Source: Loxodes magnus
Lineage: Eukaryota; Ciliophora; Karyorelictea; Loxodida; Loxodidae
Direction of reading: 5' to 3'
Assembly (NCBI GenBank): GCA_946699065.1
Contig: CAMPDV010000135.1
Coordinates: 558,001-622,000, forward strand
DNA: 64,000 bases
Under the pieces are notes generated by a model, which was not told the origin of the DNA, ran no database searches, and saw nothing but the letters and a program-made list of their open reading frames with translations. This document shows positions 1 to 11,171 of the stretch, piece by piece (position 1 is the stretch's first letter; each line of letters begins with the position of its first letter). The translations under genes were made by a program, and so were the position numbers.

Positions 1-30
1 ATTCGAATCAAGACTAGACTTAATCATATT

Positions 31-1074
31 TCAGGCTTTTTGACTAGCATGCTTAAAGCAAGTTTTGTTGAACATAGCATTATACTCTCGCTAGTTTTTC
101 TCTATGGTTAAATTAGTTGCTGTCTTCTTTATTTTCTACTAAACCTTAATATAATTCTTTCTGTAGCTCAATTTGGTTTAAGCTAGTTTCAACAGTTCTG
201 TGTAAACTATTTCATGCAAAATTGAGACATCAGATTTCATTATGGCATAAGTTTGAATATCAGTCAATGCACTTACAGTAAATAGAGATGGTTAGTTCAG
301 AAGTACGCATTCATCACAGAAAGAGCATCCTTTTTCAATAATCGAAATTTGCATTTAATTCTTCTCATCAATTAGCTAACATGATCCCTAATAGATCCAG
401 TATATCTTATTAGATTTCTCTCCTTATTTTACTATCTTAGCAGCTTTTTCAAAATAATGCTTTGTGAAGAGATAAGAATAATGATTAAAAGCTCTCACTT
501 TCTGTTTACTGGCATTAGGAATAAACCTCATTAAGAAATTCATCTTTTCAGTTATTGTTGCATGGTAGGCACTTTCCAAGCTCTTTTTAAAATCATCCCT
601 TTCTACTATTAAACACTCTACATAAGTTTTAGCTATTGCTGTGAACATTCTCTTGTCATTATTGATAAGAGCTCTTTCTCCAAGAGTGTTTCCTTCATGC
701 ATATTATTAAAAAAAATGAGTTTAGTATTGTTTTCCTTAGAGTCATAAAGAGAAATAGTTCCAAGCCATATTATATAAAAAGCATCTGGTTCATCTCCTT
801 TCTGAAAAATGACAGTGTCTTTCGTGAATTCCTTATATTTCATAATATAGCATAGATTGATCTTCATTTAGTCAGTTCATTCCTTAGTTAGGTTTTTAAT
901 AGCATCATTATTATCAATAAATTTGAGAAGAATCTATATCTACATATCATTCTTGCTTTTATTCTAAATTATCGATTTTATCCTTTCCTTTGAAACCGTA
1001 TAGCTTACCTAGAACCCTCTTTTTATCAAAAACTATCTACCAAAGTTACAGGCTAACTGATTTATCGTTTTCAT
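31..1074 (-). CDS. Cyclic-nucleotide-binding-domain protein
   Basis: A protein of about 347 aa read with TAA/TAG as Gln. Two cNMP-binding (CRP-like) domains are visible. The first, around residues 80-165, has GDEPDAFYIIWLGTISLY followed by the phosphate-binding-cassette-like stretch LGERALINNDKR. The second, around residues 205-285, starts GEKSNKIYWIYQGSCQLI. No kinase or channel segments are seen, so it could be a PKA-regulatory-like or stand-alone cNMP sensor. The start is the ATG at 1072-1074 behind an A/T-rich leader; the frame stays open further upstream, so an earlier start is possible. An in-frame TGA at 877-879 reads as Trp and the TGA at 31-33 ends the gene. The cassette lacks a clear Arg in the usual place of domain 2, so nucleotide binding there is uncertain. 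Confidence 0.8.
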
Positions 1075-1471
1075 TTATATAATTAAAGCAAAACGATAAA
1101 AATGTATCAATGCCTTTAATAGCGTTAAATAGTATCAGCTTTGTTAAATTTTATCTCTATACGTTATCTATGCCTACTAACGCCTTATTTCTATCTAGTT
1201 ATGTTATTTCCTATACTTCGCTACTTTTTTCTTATGCTTATATGAACTTTACTATTCTACACCGCTCTCTTTTTTAGAATATCTCCTCAGTTTAGTATAA
1301 TAAAGTTGATAAAAGATGTGAATCTATAATATAGAAAAAGAGATAAAAATAGGTGAGATAATGAAAGGAGCTTATGGATAAGGGTATGAGGATGTAAAGA
1401 GTGATAGATTAATATTGAAAGACTTGAATGCTTTAGTTTGAAAACTAAATTGAATGTTAAAAGTTTGAAAC
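1075..1471. other. Intergenic spacer between two minus-strand genes
   Basis: AT-rich DNA between the start of the cNMP-binding gene and the stop of the RING/kelch gene. It must hold the promoter of the former. I see no further gene or repeat in it. Confidence 0.5.
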
Positions 1472-3241
1472 TCAAGATTCTTCTGCTTTGACAGCTGTTA
1501 CTCCGAGTTTCGTCCATTTTCCGCTAACTAGATCATAGCAGAAAAGTTTACTGGATCTATCCCAAACGTATACCTCTTCCCAAGCAACCAAAGGCTATGA
1601 GTAAACGAAGCTGCTTCCGGGGAAAATTTAACCGTGCTCTTTGAAATCGGTGAAATTGAACAAATAGGTTTTGCTTAATTTTCCACCATTTCTCCAGATC
1701 ATAACTGACTACATCGCAGGAATATAAGCGGCGGAACATTCAGAAAGAATTGGGAGACGACTCTAGTGAATGAACCAACTGTCTTTACTAGGTTCGTATA
1801 CTTGAATTAAATCTACACATACATGACGAGTGTTGTTAAAACCTCCAAATACATATACTTTATCTACTACAAAGCAACAGCCAAAAGCATAGACTGGTGT
1901 TGGTATACGAGTCAGTTTTGTTAATTTTTCAGTATTAGTGTCTAATTTTTCATTGTCACGAACATCTTAAGCAGTTGTTCCGATATAGTTAATTCCAGAA
2001 ATAATGTATAAACTATGCTCTCTGTCAAATGCAGTACGATGCCAAGCTCTACCGAAAAGCATCTAATACTCTCTTACATTATTTCCATCGATGATTGTCA
2101 ATCTTTTAGGATTGTTTTTACCACCACTGATAACAAATGTATCATCTCCAATCTGCTCAACGAAGGCATAGTTTTCACTTATAGGAAGTGTTTAGAAGTC
2201 TTTGCTCTCAAAAGTTTATTGCTTTACATCAAAGAAACTGGCCTGATTTGAATCGAACTTAAAAGTTCTATAAATAGCATTTCCTCTGAATTTGATACTC
2301 CATTCTTTTTTAGGAGGAGCTAGCTCAGCTTCCTATCTTGCTTTTTCTTCAGCAAGTCTCTTTCTTTCTTATTCAAGAAGTTTTTCAATTTCATCCTACT
2401 ATCTTTTTTATGCCTCTTCTTCCTCTTTCAAAAAGTTCTTAATATCTAATCTCTTCATTAGCTCATTTTCTAAATTATCAATGAAGTCCTTATAAACAAA
2501 GTTTGGACTGAATCCAGTGTGCTAATTCATTAAATCCTTTATTCTTTCCAAAGTTTTGGCATAGTGAGCTACTGCAGCTTCATCTTATGGATCAGGATCT
2601 GCTAATGCTTCTAAAGTTTTGAGAATGTTTTCGTAAAGTTATGATTTGACACTGAGCTCATTAGTCAATGTTCCTGATTGCTAGTCAAGCCAATTGTGAA
2701 GTTACTTTTTGATTTTTAAAATTAAATCAATCATTCTTAATACCCAAGCGTCAACAATTCCCTTGTGTCTGTTCAATTCATCTACCAAGTTTCCGGCATA
2801 TTCTCCAAAAGTGTCAAGAGCCATTGTGGCGTTAGTTATTAAATTCTTTCTATCCTCTTTTAGTTCTTCAAGCTACTCTGGACTAATTCCACTGCAAATA
2901 TCTTTTACTGGAACTAAAGTATGACCTTCATGCTCTTTATTCTAGCCGCAGAACTGGCATAAAATTGAGCAACAGTCTTTGTCGAATTGAGTATGATTTG
3001 TATGGCCGCATTTTGATACACCAGTGGGAATAACACATTCAGGATTTAAAGTGTCTGGAGAATTGTTTGTAGCTTACGAGCAGTGTGGGCATGTAATTGA
3101 TGAGACTGGAGGAACATATTCTTTGTTATACTAGTTGAAAGCGCATGTATAGCAAACTAAGTGTTCACATGGCAATTTCAAAGGAATGTGAGCTTAGAAA
3201 TTATATGCGCTTTGACAAGCTTTGCACTCTCCTGTGCTCAT
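1472..3241 (-). CDS. RING finger / B-box / coiled-coil / kelch protein (TRIM-like)
   Basis: An intact 589-aa ORF with no intron. The N-terminus carries a C3HC4 RING (CKAC at residues 6-9, then a C-x-H-x2-C-x2-C core, closing CPHC). A B-box-like zinc module follows at about residues 80-120 (C-x-H and CQFCG...H..H). Residues 160-330 are a long coiled coil rich in Glu and Lys, and the C-terminal 230 residues have kelch-type repeats (FVISGG, YIISG, YVFGG). The order RING, B-box, coiled coil, kelch is that of a TRIM-type E3 ubiquitin ligase, so a role in substrate ubiquitination is likely; the substrate is unknown. The start is the ATG at 3239-3241, immediately before the first RING cysteines. The gene ends in TGA. 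Confidence 0.88.
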
Positions 3242-4844
3242 TTTTATAAAATTTTTTAATTTTAGCTCTTATTATACTTATCAATAAAATGGCGTCTCTA
3301 ACTTTAAATCACACTATCACTTTAATTTACCTTTGTTTTTATATCCTTATATAGAAAAACTTCTCTAGGACTCATTTAGCAAGCAATAAAGAAGCTGTTT
3401 GACCAAACGACACCTTCTTAGCTTTACTCCTTTAATTTAAAATTTAAAGACAATAAAAAATAAAAAAGGTATTAAAGATAAAAACTCAAAGCAGCGATAT
3501 AACTTTAGCCTAATCCATAATATAGCTCTTGTAAGGGACTATTCTAATAGAGTTCAATCAAATAACTACTATAAAAAGATAAAGCTATATACTTACTTTT
3601 ACCTCACTATTTAGTTCAATCATATTATATTGAATATTATACCTTTACTTTCCTTTTAAGAGCATTTCACCCAAATTTAAAGTAACTCCCACTAATTACC
3701 ATTTTAACTAACTATCCCTTTAGGACTCTTTTTCTTTCTACTTATAACTTCGATTTCTTCCTCTTAGTCTTAAAAAAACTCAGCAAGGATAGCAAGACTA
3801 AACTAAATCCTCCTATAATAAGCCTATTTATATTATAGTTATAGTAGTCATCTTAAGATCCTTTTTAAGCAGCAAAAGAGGTGACTAAGAAGCAAGTGTG
3901 AGTATAGAACTGCAAAGAGTAGAATAGAGGTAATTAATCATAACTAAATGAATCTTGAAATATTTAATTAGGAATTTGTATTTTAACCTTTAAAAATATG
4001 AACCTTACTCTATATTGATGATGCTTAATAATATGCCAATTTATCTTTTCTTTACAACCTCATTTCTAAATCACCTAACCATTAAGTTATTTTAAATAGA
4101 ACTAAAGGATAGAAGACTGTAGTGGTAGTAATGGTTGTAATGATTTAAAGTTGTATCGTTAAAAGCATAGATTAGTATGTAGTATAAAAACAGTCACTGT
4201 CTGCTTAGTAAGTATTTATCTTAAGTTGGAGTTTCAATTAATTACTCTCTTTATGCTGATTGAAACTCCTTGCTTGATATTTATAAATCAGACTTTTAAT
4301 TTAGAATAGTAGTTTTAAGTATTTTAGCCGTTGTCTAAAATATTAGCTTAGATATCACTTTCCTTACTTACTACTTTAAATATTACTATACATACTAAAG
4401 AGGAACGCCAGAGGGAATATGAGCAATAACTAATAGCCAGCTCTTTTTGTATATATATATTCAATTAATAAAGCTAAATCCTACTAAGAGCATTAGATGC
4501 CATTATTTATATGCTAGATATTAAAAATAAGAAAGTAACTTTACAGAAGGATTAGAGAAGTAAAAGGCAAGATAAGTATAGATAATCAAGCTAATATCTA
4601 TTGATTAAACTGCTTCTATTTAATCTACTAATTATATAAGTATAACCCTATTTATCTAAAAAATGTGAGGGTTTAAATAAGCTATAAAGTAATATAATGC
4701 CAATATATAGAGTAAGGCTAAGAACTAGTTTATAATTGATGGTGATGTAGATTAGTAAATTATAGGGATGGATAATACTATTAGGATTTATAGCTGAGGG
4801 TTACTCTCTTTGCTATTATTCTTACCATTTTTTATTATATTCAA
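3242..4844. other. Long intergenic region
   Basis: 1.6 kb of AT-rich DNA without a recognisable reading frame, RNA gene or clear repeat. It separates the divergent RING/kelch gene and the ATP synthase alpha pseudogene. Confidence 0.5.
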
Positions 4845-6457
4845 ATGTGGACTCACTTTGGTAGAACAGCATAGTTGTTTAAACGCAACTTAAATATACG
4901 ATAATTTTCTTCCAGCAAACTAAGCTTAGGAGAAGCAGCTTCTATACTAAAAGAAAAAGTTTCTCAGATTTAATAACTAAATGATCTTAAAGAATTTGGA
5001 ATAGTGGCTTCTATTGGTGATGGTCATTGCTAGAGCTCATGGCTTAAGTAAAGTGAAAGTTGGAGAAATGGCTGAATTTAAAACAGGAGTTAGAGGAATG
5101 GCTCTTAACTTAGAAACTGATAATGTAGGAGTTGTTGTACTTGGTAATGATAGAGAAATTTAAGAAGGGATAGTTAAGAGAACGGGTTCTATTGTAGATG
5201 TTCCAATAGGCAAGAAATTATTAGGAAGAGTATTAGAAAATTTTGGAAATCCTATTGATGGATTAGATCCCTTAAAACAACATAAAGAAGAAGAATTGAA
5301 TTAAAAGCTCCAGGGATTATTCCAAGAAGATCAGTGCATGATACAATGAATACTAGACTAAAAGTAGTTGATGCCTTAGTTCCAATTAGACATGGATAGA
5401 GAGAATTAATAATTGATGATAGATAAACAGGCAAATAGCTGTTGCTATTGATACAATTTTAAATCAGATAGGAAACTTCAAAGAGGATGTAGAAGATAAA
5501 AAGAAATTATATTTTATTTATGTTACTATTGGTCAAAAACGTTCTACAGTAGCAAATATTGTAAGGGTACTGGAAAAGTATGGAGCAATGAAATACTCTA
5601 TTATAATTTCATCTACTGCAAGTGAGGCTGCAGCTTTATAGTTTTTGTCTCCATATTCTGGATGTGCAATTGGAGAATATTTCCGTGACAATGGAAAACA
5701 TGCTCTTATCATATATGATGACTTACCTAAATAGGTAGTTACATATCGCTAAATATCATTTTTGTTGAGAAGACCTCCAGGATGAGAAGCTTATCCTGGT
5801 GATGTTTTCTACCTTCATTCGCTTTTCTTGAAAGAGCTGCAAAATTAAATGATAAGAATGGCTCAGGATCACTTACTGCTCTTCCCTGTTATAGAAACAT
5901 AAGCAAGTGATATAAATGCTTTCATTTCAACTAATGTAATTTCAATTACTGATGGATAAATTTACTTGGAAACTGAACTGTTTTATAAAGGTAATCAGAC
6001 CAGCTGTTAATATTGGTCTTTCAGTTTCTAGAGTAGGAGCAGCTGCTTGGATAAAAGCTATGAAACAAGTTGCGGCTACATTGAAATTAGAATTAGCCTA
6101 GTATAGAGAGGTAGCTTCTATTGCTCAATTTGGTAGCGATTTAGATGCTTCAATTTAGTAATTACTAAGCAGAGGAGAGAAATTAACTGAACTTCTTAAT
6201 CAACCTCAGTTTAAAGCAATGCTTGTAGAGGAATAAGTGGTAATAGTTTATGCTGCTGCAAGGGGTTACTTAGAAAAAATCTTAACAAGCGAAGTGGGCA
6301 ATTTTGAAGAACTATTTTTAGAGCACATGAGATCAAGACATTCAGATCTACTCGCAGTAATTAAAAAGAAGGCTACTTAAGTTAGGCAAGTGACAAGAGA
6401 TTGAAAAGTATTTTAGAAGAGTTTGTTCCTAATGCTGGTTTGAAAATGAAGGCTTGA
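4845..6457 (+). pseudogene. ATP synthase F1 alpha subunit pseudogene
   Basis: The full length of a mitochondrial F1-ATPase alpha chain can be followed, from a presequence-like N-terminus (ATG 4845, Arg-rich with RQFSSSK) through [60 protein letters not shown] to a TGA at 6455-6457. The frame breaks by single bases at least seven times: near 5026, 5275, 5435, 5818, 5886, 5990 and 6390. Conserved blocks abut directly across each break, so introns do not explain them. The Walker A is damaged: GDRQTGKT has become DDRQTGK plus a break, and a conserved Arg before EAYPGD is now TGA. This is a decayed duplicate; the functional gene must be elsewhere. Retained synonymous TAA/TAG codons show that it was once expressed in this code. 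Whether it came by segmental duplication or retrocopying cannot be told here. Confidence 0.9.
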
Positions 6458-7062
6458 TGCACTTTCTATTCTATATTTAGTTTATTTAACTTTATTGATC
6501 CTTTTAGCAGTAAAACATTACTAGCTCCTATCTACCTTTATAAATACTAGTTTTTATAATACACAACATATTTATTATTTTATACACTTATATCATAAAT
6601 GAACTCGCTAGTTTTGCTATATATAAATCACAAATAAAGGAAAAGCATAAGTCATAAATCAAATAATTAGAGCAAAAGAAAGAAATGAGACCAGAACCAA
6701 AAGCTGTATATGAGTGATAATTAAGACATTAAGTAGATGACAAAGGCTAGAGAGAAGGATGTCAAGTATAAGTACAAAAGTCCTTTAAATACATTTTTAA
6801 TTAATTTTAAATTTTAAAGCTTTCTAGAGATTTTAGATTTAAGTTGCAAGTGAAGCTTCTAGTACAATAAGCTAAACAAAGAGTCGAAAGGTTTTGATTA
6901 TATAAAGGTGTAAATGAGGTGAGAAAAGGGTGGTTAAGAAGGGAGAGAATTTTTGAATTTATTCAAAGATAAAAATATTTCTTAAGATTTAAATTGATCT
7001 TTGAATTTTTTCATCCCGTGATAAGGATTTAAATTCTGACATATTGTTTCCCTCCAATAAAA
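6458..7062. other. Intergenic spacer
   Basis: 0.6 kb, AT-rich; presumably contains the promoter of the importin gene. Nothing else seen. Confidence 0.5.
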
Positions 7063-10000
7063 ATGAGCAGCCAAGACGCATAAATTATAGCAAACTTGCT
7101 TCTTTAGACTTTTAATGAGTAGGACAACGAAATCAGAAAGACAGCTGAGAATCAACTTAAGCAGATGTCTTCTTAGAACTTAGCGGCTTATTTGAACACT
7201 TGCATTGAGATCATCTAAACTTAGCATCCTCATCTAGATGAATAGGCCACTAATCATCTTAAGAACAGTGCAGCTCTAAATTTGAGAAATACAATTAGGT
7301 CTTCGACTAAAGAGCTAGGAGCTCTCTAAATCTAGGATCGATTAAGCTTACTCGAAATTATTTTTAGGACTATAATTTAACCACTTGAGCAACATGTAAG
7401 GACAAGTTTGGGTTTCGCTCTCAATCCAATTCTTTCTATTGAATCAGGTCAGTAAGATGCTTTTGCAAAGCTTTTACCTCTCATCAGTCAGTCATTGTCT
7501 TCAGATGGTAACTCAGTGAAGGGAGGTCTAAGGACTTTTAGAGCTGTTTTTAACAACATGAATAACAGCAACTAAATTCAGCAGCACTTTTAGAGCTTCA
7601 CACCATAAATGATAGAAGTTGCTACAAAAGGAGTAACATAACTTATACAAAGCATTTCAGACCCACAAGCAGAAAAAGTAGCTGAGGAAGCTTTGGAAAT
7701 TTTATAAGAATGGGCTCATACAATTGCCACTGTTTTAGAAAACTTCGATTTACAATGTTCTAAGAACATTAAGCACTTTGCTGAGATTCAAGAAATGGCA
7801 TTGATATTTTCCAATATCATCTCTATTACAAAAGTTTCTTCCCAAGAAACCCAGTAAACTTAAATTCCACCAAGCTTAATCGCAACAGATTGTAGTATGA
7901 TAGCCATTGCATTGGATGAATTGAAGTCATCCATAATGAATTCGTTTAACATTGTTATAGGTCATTTATTTGAAACTAAACGTTAGCACTTGAAAGAACA
8001 AGAGTAGTTTAACAAAATTTCTTCTGTTATAGGTATTCCTGCACCTCCTAATCCTTTCATTGATGTAGCTTTGACTATTCTACCTTCAGTCATTAACAGT
8101 CTCATATAACTTGCTAACGATCCAGACTTCGATGAGCATTTAGATGGAGAATTTATTTCAGACTTAGCTGGTGAATTCTTATAGTTACTATATAAATGCT
8201 GCCATGAGCCTCAGTTCTTTGGATTTTTCTCATAGTATAAGACTTAAATAATAATAGATATCTGCTTTATGTTTTTGAAAATAAATGACAATGAAAGAGA
8301 CACTTTCAACGATAGTCCTGATGAGTTTGTGGCTTTAGGTCAAGATACTTGTGAAAGACAAGAAAGTGAGACTCCTAAAACAGTTGCTGCTTAACTTCTT
8401 GAAAGTATATGTGATCACATTGATGGAAGTTTGACAATGGTTGTGCAATTGATTTGCAAATGCCTTGATCTTTCCTTATCCTAGCAAGGAGTAACTCCTT
8501 AAAACATCTTGAGCTATCCTGAATTATAAGTAATAGCAAACAGCAAGTTTCTGACTCATAATGTAGACGAAGTAATAACAGAAACATGCTTGATGGCTTT
8601 GTGTGTAATCCATTTCATAATTTCCAAGAGAGAAGATTTATGTGAAATGATAGAAAAGACACTGATCAACAATTTTTCGAGACTATTCTCACTAAACTCT
8701 GGAATTATAAGATGCAGACTTAACTTGTTCTTTTACTTCTATGCTGAGCATCTATTTCATCTTAATGAAGATTACTTCCAAGCGTTTCTCACTTTCGTGA
8801 TTAACTCCTTGGCTCCAGAAAATTTCAGGGCTGTGATGATTCAGGCCAGTGAAACTTTATCTTTTATTGTTTAGGAAGAAGATGTTATGGTGCGTGTTGA
8901 CGCTTAAATGGGAAAGATCTTTCCAAGCTTAATAAATGTTGTAAGCAGTGCAAGCGAGAAAGCCTTTTTCGATGCAATGATGGAAATATGCTAAAGCTGT
9001 ACTGAATTAGTAAACGATTATCTAGTTCCTCTTTTGAGTAGCCTTGTTACTAGAATTCAAGCAGAACTTGCTAAAGTAAAATTAAGCAAGTAGTAAAATT
9101 AAAACGCCCATTTAAGAAAAGACCAGCTAATTATAGTTAAATGCTGGAACATTATTAGAACAATATGTGACAATAAAGAAATCATTCCTTTGAGAACCAG
9201 CGAGGTAGAACAAATCTTGTATGCTCTCTTCCTTTATATAAAAGAACCTTAAGAGATAGAATTTGAGGATGACATTCTTCTCTGCTTAAATTCCTTTATG
9301 AAGAAAAACGAATCTATTACAAATGTAGGATGGGAGCTTTTCTAGTACCTTACAAAAGTACAAGACAAGTACAGAGGAGGCTTTAGCCATATGTTTGTAA
9401 CACTAAATTGCTACATTATATATGGTAAACAGTTCCTAGGATAAAATCCTTAGTATGTTTAGTTAGTAAGTTTTCATTATTCAGCTTGTTGAAATATGCA
9501 AAAATAATCTTTTCAGCACACCTAAACCCAATAGATTAAACGAAGCTTCAAATTCTGAAGGATGTTTATTGTTCTAAGTGATGTTGCAAGTAAGAATATT
9601 AGTATATAGAGTCTTCCAGGTACTTTGGATAATGAGCTATAGAAGATAATAGAGGCTGTAGTGCTAAGATATTTACAAGGGTAAATATATTGCAAGTTCT
9701 TTAGAGCAAGACTTCTTAACGTTTTCTATTCCTCCATTCTTTATAATGCTTAGTTGACTATGAATATCTTATCAAGTGCAACTATGACTTAAACTTAACC
9801 TCCTATGACTTATCTTAAATATCTGCTTACTGAAACTATTGCAAACGTAAACTGCTTCTAAACCTCTTACGACAAAAAGCTAGTTATACTAGGAGCTGGC
9901 ACTATTTTGATGGAGTAGGATATTCCTTAAGATGTTTCGGAACTTATTCCTGCACTTTTCGATCTGATGATATCTATTTTATCAGCACCTGATAACAGCC

Positions 10001-10470
10001 TTAAAACCAATGAAGACAAAAAGGCAGACTTAGATATGTCTATGTCTTCTGATGAATCAGAAGACGCAGCTCTTCAAGCAATGCAAGAATTGGAAAGACA
10101 TATGATGGAGCACGAGTTATAGGAGCTATTTAGCAATGAGAAAAAGCAAAACAAGAATGGAGATCCTCCATCTGAGTAAACTCTCTTGAGAGACTTAACT
10201 TCTGAGGAAACTGAAGCATAATTATCCATGAACCAACTATAATCACAGCTTAGATCTGCAGATGAATTCTAATATTTCTAAGATATCATAAGAAAGCTAC
10301 AAGAAACTGCTTTAGAAGGTCTAAAAGCCTTGGTAGGATCTCTTACTGAAGAAAAGCAGGAAGCACTAAAAGTTATTTTGCAAAGCAGGAGAGTTTAGAT
10401 AACAAGACATGTAGGAGAAAACACTGTCGTCAGAAAAATAGTTAAAGCTAAGAGGAAAAACAAAGCTTGA
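7063..10470 (+). CDS. Importin-7/8-type karyopherin (importin-beta family)
   Basis: About 1122 aa after removal of two introns (9466-9484 and 9590-9609). The protein is an all-helical HEAT-repeat solenoid. The N-terminus matches the importin-beta N domain (residues QTFNEQDNEIRKTAENQLKQ, then LKNSAALNLRNTIRSS). A central segment with DSPDEFVALGQD resembles the corresponding region of importin 7/8 (Nmd5/Sxm1), and after splicing the segment around LPGTLDNELQKIIEAVVLRY and LYNAQLTMNIL aligns with the family's C-terminal repeats. An acidic stretch (DLDMSMSSDESEDAA) precedes a basic end (KAKRKNKA). It should carry cargo such as ribosomal proteins or histones through the nuclear pore with Ran; the cargo is inference. 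The two introns sum to 39 nt, so the unspliced frame stays open and the introns would be missed by a simple scan. Confidence 0.85.
9466..9484 (+). other. Intron 1 of importin gene, 19 nt
   Basis: GTAAGTTTTCATTATTCAG. Splicing moves the frame by one base and restores the helical sequence LVEICKNNLF that fits the importin-7 family. Confidence 0.75.
9590..9609 (+). other. Intron 2 of importin gene, 20 nt
   Basis: GTAAGAATATTAGTATATAG. Removal joins FQVMLQ to SLPGTLDNELQK and returns to the frame used to the stop codon. Confidence 0.75.
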
Positions 10471-11171
10471 AAATGAACCAAACTTTAACATTTTTTGTTT
10501 AGTTATTCTAAAATATAAAATCTCTTCCTATCCCATAGTAACTCACTTACTAGTAGGTTAAAGTATCTATAAATATCATTCCGAATTAGCGCTTATAGGG
10601 GATTATATCTATTAATACAATAGAGCTTATAATAGCTTGGCTTTAATAGAACTCTATTTTCTGCTTTGTGATCGTTTCTTTTGAATCATCAATCTCTTAT
10701 AATTAGATTACTTAAGTTAAGTGCAATTCAAATTAAAAGATCTGAACTAGTAAAATCAGACTTAAGAACTTGTAATGAGAAGCACTAAAGAGTGATAGTC
10801 TAACTTATAAAGCTAGAATGGAATTAAATTTCAGCTATTTAATATATCAAACACCTTTACTAGCTACACTTCCTTTATTCATTATATCTGCTTAGTTAAT
10901 TTCAAAAAAAGGGATTATGAAATAAAGGAAAATTAAGAATTTTAATCTTGATTTAGAGAAGTCTAGCGATGGCTAAAAGTTAAGAGTTAAATAAGATAAA
11001 AGGAAGGACTTATATTTGAAAAGGTAATGGAAGAAACTATAGAAAGGGCCTATTTAAAAAGTTGTGTTAATAAGTTTAAATGACATATAATAAGAAAGCT
11101 ACCGCATTGGAAAATACTCCTAATACTTTTATTAATAAAACGATTAAGATTAAAATAAATATTTAACCAAG
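10471..11171. other. Intergenic spacer
   Basis: 0.7 kb, AT-rich, between two co-directional genes. No feature recognised. Confidence 0.5.

Noticed and set aside
1557-1739. A 60-aa minus-strand open frame with no TAA/TAG
   Set aside because: It is out of phase inside the kelch part of the RING/kelch gene; the real frame contains TAA and TAG as Gln.
4845-6457. ATP synthase alpha breaks explained as tiny introns
   Set aside because: Conserved residues are contiguous on both sides of each break and only single bases are gained or lost; no GT...AG pair of 16-20 nt fits.
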